63,324 nucleotides of DNA, taken from positions 1 through 63,324 of the forward strand of contig DATJTE010000178.1 in NCBI GenBank assembly GCA_035503715.1, written 5' to 3'. Below are positions 60,396 through 63,324 of the stretch, one piece after another (within the stretch, counting starts at the first letter, position 1; the number at the start of each line of letters is the position of its first letter). This stretch comes from OAS926 sp035503715 (GTDB taxonomy: Bacteria > Pseudomonadota > Alphaproteobacteria > Rhizobiales > Rhizobiaceae). The position numbers and the translations under genes were made by a program. Below the pieces are notes generated by a model. That model made no database searches. It saw only the letters and a program-made list of their open reading frames with translations, and was not told the origin of the DNA.

Positions 60396-60701
60396 TTATT
60401 GTCCTACTGCCTTCGCATAGGTGTCCATCTTCTTCGCCAGCTTGAAGTCGAGCTCGGTCAGCCCGCCGGCGTCGTGCGTGTTTAGCCTCACCTCGACGGT
60501 CTTGTAGACATTCGACCAGTCCGGATGGTGGTCGAGCTTTTCGGCGGCGAGGGCTGCGCGCGTCATGAAGGCGAAGGCTTCGGAGAAATTCTTGAAGGTG
60601 AAGGTGCGCAAGATCGAAGCGCTGTCGCCGGCAAGCGTCCAGCCCGACACATCTTTCATCGCCTCGGCGATGGCTTCAGGCGCAAGCTTTTCGGGCCTCA
60701 T
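60396..60701 (-). CDS. phhB: 4a-hydroxytetrahydrobiopterin dehydratase (pterin-4a-carbinolamine dehydratase)
   Basis: A 101-residue protein from the ATG at 60699-60701, preceded by GAGGAG. The active-site motif is LDHHPDWSNVY (57-66), with a further THDAGGLTELDFKLA near the end. It dehydrates the pterin carbinolamine formed by phenylalanine hydroxylase. No phenylalanine hydroxylase gene is in this window. It lies about 50 bp after thpR on the same strand. Confidence 0.93.
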   Translation of the reverse strand: MRPEKLAPEAIAEAMKDVSGWTLAGDSASILRTFTFKNFSEAFAFMTRAALAAEKLDHHPDWSNVYKTVEVRLNTHDAGGLTELDFKLAKKMDTYAKAVGQ

Positions 60702-60753
60702 AAGGTTCTCCTCGCTTTGCGCGAGAATAGCGCGCCGGCCGCCCAAGGAAAGG

Positions 60754-61350
60754 TCAGCGCATCAGCCGCGAGCTGTCATAGACGCCAGCCGCGACCGCAG
60801 CGCCGCGCGCCTCGCCGCCGACCAGTGGCCAGGCCTCTTCGATGACATAGGGTCCGCCGCCGACCGAATCGCGCGACGACATCAGCACGAAGCGTCCAAC
60901 CTTGAACGGCGCGGTGGAAAAATTGCCGCGCGCCGACAAATAGAGCGCGACCTCGTCAGGACTGGTGTTCTTCAGGCGCGCCAGCGTGACATGCGGCGTG
61001 AATTTCCGCGGGTCCGCCGGCAGGCCGAGCCGCCGGCAGATGCGCTCGATCTCGCCCTGCAACGCGTTGAGATCGGGCGATGGCGCGGTCGCGGCGTATA
61101 CGGTGTTCGGCTTCTTGCCGCCGAACTGGCCCACACCTGAAAGGGCGAGCTGGAAGGCCGGGCGGTGGACGCGGTCGAGCGCGTTGGCGATCTCGTCGGC
61201 CACATGGCCTTCGACATCGCCGATGAAGCGCAGCGTGAGGTGGTAGTTTTCGACGTCGATCCAGCGCGCTCCGGGCAGGCCGCCGCGCAGCAGCGAGAGG
61301 GAAAGAGCGGCGTCACGGGGAATTTCGAGGGCGGTGAACAATCGGGGCAT
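60754..61350 (-). CDS. thpR: RNA 2',3'-cyclic phosphodiesterase (2H family)
   Basis: A 198-residue protein from the ATG at 61348-61350 (MPRLFTALEIP). The two H-x-T/S-L motifs that define 2H phosphoesterases are HLTL (37-40) and HVTL (120-123). Such enzymes open 2',3'-cyclic phosphates in RNA or ligate tRNA halves in vitro. An in-frame ATG at 61434 is unlikely. It lies about 50 bp upstream of the pterin dehydratase gene on the same strand. Confidence 0.9.
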   Translation of the reverse strand: MPRLFTALEIPRDAALSLSLLRGGLPGARWIDVENYHLTLRFIGDVEGHVADEIANALDRVHRPAFQLALSGVGQFGGKKPNTVYAATAPSPDLNALQGEIERICRRLGLPADPRKFTPHVTLARLKNTSPDEVALYLSARGNFSTAPFKVGRFVLMSSRDSVGGGPYVIEEAWPLVGGEARGAAVAAGVYDSSRLMR

Positions 61351-61493
61351 GGGCCTCAACTCCTCGAATCGAACCGACAGGTTCAGCGAATCACCGAAGC
61401 CCTTGGGGAGCAAGCGGTTTTGTTCACTTCTCAACTATGGTCCAGCTAACCTTGCGGCAAGCCTACCAAAGCCGGCTAACACGGCCACAAAGC

Positions 61494-62135
61494 TCAGGAA
61501 TCGCCCGAAATCGTGGCCAGCGCCTGTTCCACCGCGGGCAATATGCCCTCGACCATAAGGTCCACGCCCTCGGCATTGGGGTGCATGCCGTCTTCGAGCA
61601 GAAACTGTTTATCGGCGGCGACGCCCTGCAGGAAGAACGGGTAGAGCGGAATGCCGTGCTTTTCAGCCAGTTTCGGATAGATGCCGTTGAAGGCTTCGGC
61701 GTAGTCGGGCCCAAGATTGGGGGCGGCCAGCATGCCGGCCAGCAGCACCGGAATGTTGCGCTCCTTCAGTCGGGCGATGATCGCGTCGAGGTTGTTTTCG
61801 GTCACGTCCGGGGTGATGCCGCGCAGCATGTCGTTGGCGCCGAGCTCAAGAATGACAAGCTGGGTGCCGTCCGGCACCGACCAGTCGAGCCGCGACAGGC
61901 CGCCGCTCGAGGTGTCGCCCGAGACGCCGGCATTGGCGACCACGACATCGTGACCCTTTGTGACCAGCGCCGCCTGTAGTTTCTCAGGAAAGGCCTGGCC
62001 GGGATCGAGGCCGAATCCGGCGGTCAGGCTATCGCCGAAGGCAACGATCTGAATTGGGGCAGCGTGCGCTAAGGGCGCGCCGAATAGAAAGGAAAGCGCA
62101 ACAAATGCAGCGCCAAGTATGCGATTGAAAGCCAT
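61494..62135 (-). CDS. tesA: Arylesterase / acyl-CoA thioesterase TesA (SGNH hydrolase)
   Basis: A 213-residue periplasmic GDSL-type hydrolase with signal peptide (1-25, APLAHAAP). The SGNH motifs are present: AFGDSLTAG with Ser36, VSGDTSSGG, GANDMLRG and DGMHPNAEG with the catalytic Asp and His. TesA has thioesterase, protease and lysophospholipase activity. It is divergent from an ABC transporter of the YbbA-YbbP type by 64 bp, the same arrangement as tesA-ybbA in E. coli. The start codon is ATG at 62133-62135; the frame remains open upstream in sequence that belongs to the divergent gene. Confidence 0.92.
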   Translation of the reverse strand: MAFNRILGAAFVALSFLFGAPLAHAAPIQIVAFGDSLTAGFGLDPGQAFPEKLQAALVTKGHDVVVANAGVSGDTSSGGLSRLDWSVPDGTQLVILELGANDMLRGITPDVTENNLDAIIARLKERNIPVLLAGMLAAPNLGPDYAEAFNGIYPKLAEKHGIPLYPFFLQGVAADKQFLLEDGMHPNAEGVDLMVEGILPAVEQALATISGDS

Positions 62136-62199
62136 CAGCCAGCACCCATATGAGCCGAAACGTCCTTTATCCCAGCCTCCAATATAGGGCCTCAGCCGC

Positions 62200-62898
62200 G
62201 TGACAGAAGCCGTCGTCGAACTGAAGGACGTGTCGCTGACGCTCGGCGATGGGGCATCATCGGTGCATGTGCTGAAGGGCGTGAGCCTTGATGTCGCCAA
62301 GGGCGAGGCGACCGGCATTGTCGGACCCTCGGGTTCGGGCAAATCGACGCTGCTGATGGTGATTGCCGGGCTGGAACGGGTTGATTCCGGTACCGTGAGC
62401 ATCGCCGGCCAGATGCTGAACGGGAAAAGCGAAGACCAGATCGCGGCCTTCCGCGGCCGCACGATCGGCATTGTCTTCCAGTCCTTCCATCTCATTCCGA
62501 ACATGACGGCGCTGGAAAACGTCGCGGTGCCGCTGGAGCTTGCCGGCCACGCCGATCCGTTCGGCGTCGCTGAACGCGAACTCGCGGCCGTTGGATTGTC
62601 CGATCGCGTGACGCATTATCCGGGCGAGCTGTCCGGCGGCGAACAGCAGCGCGTGGCGATCGCGCGCGCGCTGGCTCCGGATCCGCGCATCCTCATCGCC
62701 GACGAGCCGACCGGCAATCTCGACCAGGCGACCGGCCGGCAGATCGCTGACCTTCTCTTCGCCAAGGCGCGCGAGCGCGGCATGACGCTGGTGCTGGTCA
62801 CGCATGATCCCGCACTTGCGGCGCGCTGCACGCGGCAGGTGTCGATGCGCTCCGGTCGGATCGAGACCGCGCCGGAGTTGAAGGCGATCTCCGCGTGA
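62200..62898 (+). CDS. ybbA: ABC transporter ATP-binding protein (YbbA/LolD-type)
   Basis: A 232-residue ATPase of the MacB/LolD group, with Walker A GPSGSGKST (42-50), signature LSGGEQQRVAIARAL, and Walker B ILIADEPTGNLD. It starts with GTG at 62200, as does the next gene, and overlaps it by 4 bp. With the YbbP-like permease it probably forms a lipoprotein- or lipid-related complex in the inner membrane, next to tesA. In E. coli the ybbA-ybbP pair is likewise divergent from tesA. Confidence 0.92.
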   Translation: MTEAVVELKDVSLTLGDGASSVHVLKGVSLDVAKGEATGIVGPSGSGKSTLLMVIAGLERVDSGTVSIAGQMLNGKSEDQIAAFRGRTIGIVFQSFHLIPNMTALENVAVPLELAGHADPFGVAERELAAVGLSDRVTHYPGELSGGEQQRVAIARALAPDPRILIADEPTGNLDQATGRQIADLLFAKARERGMTLVLVTHDPALAARCTRQVSMRSGRIETAPELKAISA

Positions 62899-63324
62899 CA
62901 CGCACGCTCTCTCTCGCCATCCGCTTCTCGCTGCGCGAGATGCGCGGCGGGCTGCGCGGCTTCCTGATCTTTCTCACCTGCATCGCGCTTGGTGTCGCGG
63001 CGATTGGCGGCGTCAATTCAGTGGCGCGCGCGATTTCCGCCGGCGTCGCCAATGAAGGCCAGACGCTGCTCGGCGGCGATCTTCGTTTCGAGCTGAACCA
63101 GCGCGAGGCGACGGAAGCCGAGCGCGCCTTCCTGGACGAACTCGGCACGGTGGCGACAAGCGCCGACATGCGCTCGATGGTCCGCCGCGAGGACGGTTCG
63201 GATCAGGCGCTCGCCGAGGTGAAGGCGGTCGACGATCTCTATCCGCTCTACGGGACGCTCGTCACCGAGCCGCAGCTTTCGCAGAACGATCTGTTCGGCG
63301 AGCGCAGCGGCGTGTTCGGTGCGG
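62895..63324 (+). CDS. ABC transporter permease (YbbP/FtsX-type), N-terminal part
   Basis: Incomplete: 143 codons from a GTG at 62895 to the window edge. MTRTLSLAIRFSLREMRGGLRGFLIFLTCIALGVAAIGGVNSVARAI has the first transmembrane segment and the long periplasmic start of YbbP-type permeases. It shares GTGA with the ybbA stop and is therefore coupled to it. Full-length members have ten predicted transmembrane segments. Confidence 0.85.
   Translation, partial: MTRTLSLAIRFSLREMRGGLRGFLIFLTCIALGVAAIGGVNSVARAISAGVANEGQTLLGGDLRFELNQREATEAERAFLDELGTVATSADMRSMVRREDGSDQALAEVKAVDDLYPLYGTLVTEPQLSQNDLFGERSGVFGA

Overview
The window is a GC-rich chromosomal segment of an alphaproteobacterium, most likely of the order Hyphomicrobiales (Rhizobiales). 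Three signs support this. The gene order maf-ppsR-[origin]-hemE-hemJ-rho...mnmE-mnmG-rsmG-parA-parB-holA is the classical alphaproteobacterial origin neighbourhood. There is an SOS-type imuA-imuB-dnaE2 mutasome cassette with a GTTC-N7-GTTC LexA box. Typical rhizobial families also occur (IalB, SH3/DUF1236, lipid A phosphatase next to a GT39 enzyme). The genus cannot be fixed by reading alone.

Layout. 0-13.8 kb: origin and segregation region. The start of aroE, maf and ppsR run leftward; an AT-rich gap of about 400 bp is the candidate oriC; hemE-hemJ and rho run rightward; a DUF255 thioredoxin-like gene is convergent with rho; mnmE-mnmG-rsmG-parA-parB follow, with three parS-like palindromes, then convergent holA. 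13.8-17.1 kb: hydroxynitrile-lyase-like cupin, tRNA-Gly(GCC), ProX-type deacylase, CnoX-type thioredoxin, Lon-N-domain protein and a cysteine-poor Trm112 protein. 17.1-22.9 kb: imuA-imuB-dnaE2. 22.9-30.7 kb: M23 peptidase, leuB, ZIP transporter, cold-shock/DUF805 fusion, DUF6152-type plus membrane protein pair, PAP2 phosphatase, asd and an unknown protein. 30.7-35.7 kb: a zone of palindromic repeats with a metallophosphoesterase, an ACT protein, M24 peptidase and arginase-family genes, next to rpsP, a chorismate mutase and ffh (to 37.3 kb). 37.5-43 kb: BrnT/BrnA toxin-antitoxin, MarR regulator, thioesterase, SH3/DUF1236 protein, flavin amine oxidase, lytic transglycosylase, and a lipoprotein with a possible papain-like fold. 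43-49.8 kb: argG with a membrane hydrolase and an ICMT-like methyltransferase; a divergent lipid A phosphatase/glycosyltransferase pair; an exported protein. 49.8-56.2 kb: TRAP transporter with a coupled 56-residue membrane protein, LysE exporter, and rlmN with two small membrane proteins. 56.2-63.3 kb: small ribbon-helix-helix protein, MHS-family transporter with a large periplasmic insertion and a structured leader, IalB protein, YkvA protein, pterin dehydratase, thpR, and the tesA / ybbA-ybbP divergon, which runs off the end.

How it fits together. Most genes are housekeeping: replication start and segregation, tRNA modification, haem, leucine, lysine/threonine and arginine synthesis, protein targeting and the SOS response. 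Accessory content is modest. I saw no transposase, phage gene or CRISPR array. The most interesting signals are non-coding: a helically spaced GANTC cluster beside the candidate origin, the three parS sites (one inside rsmG and one on the mnmE stop codon), a two-hairpin repeat in direct copies that brackets the ACT gene and supplies its stop codon, and a long stem that runs into the ribosome-binding site of the MHS transporter gene.
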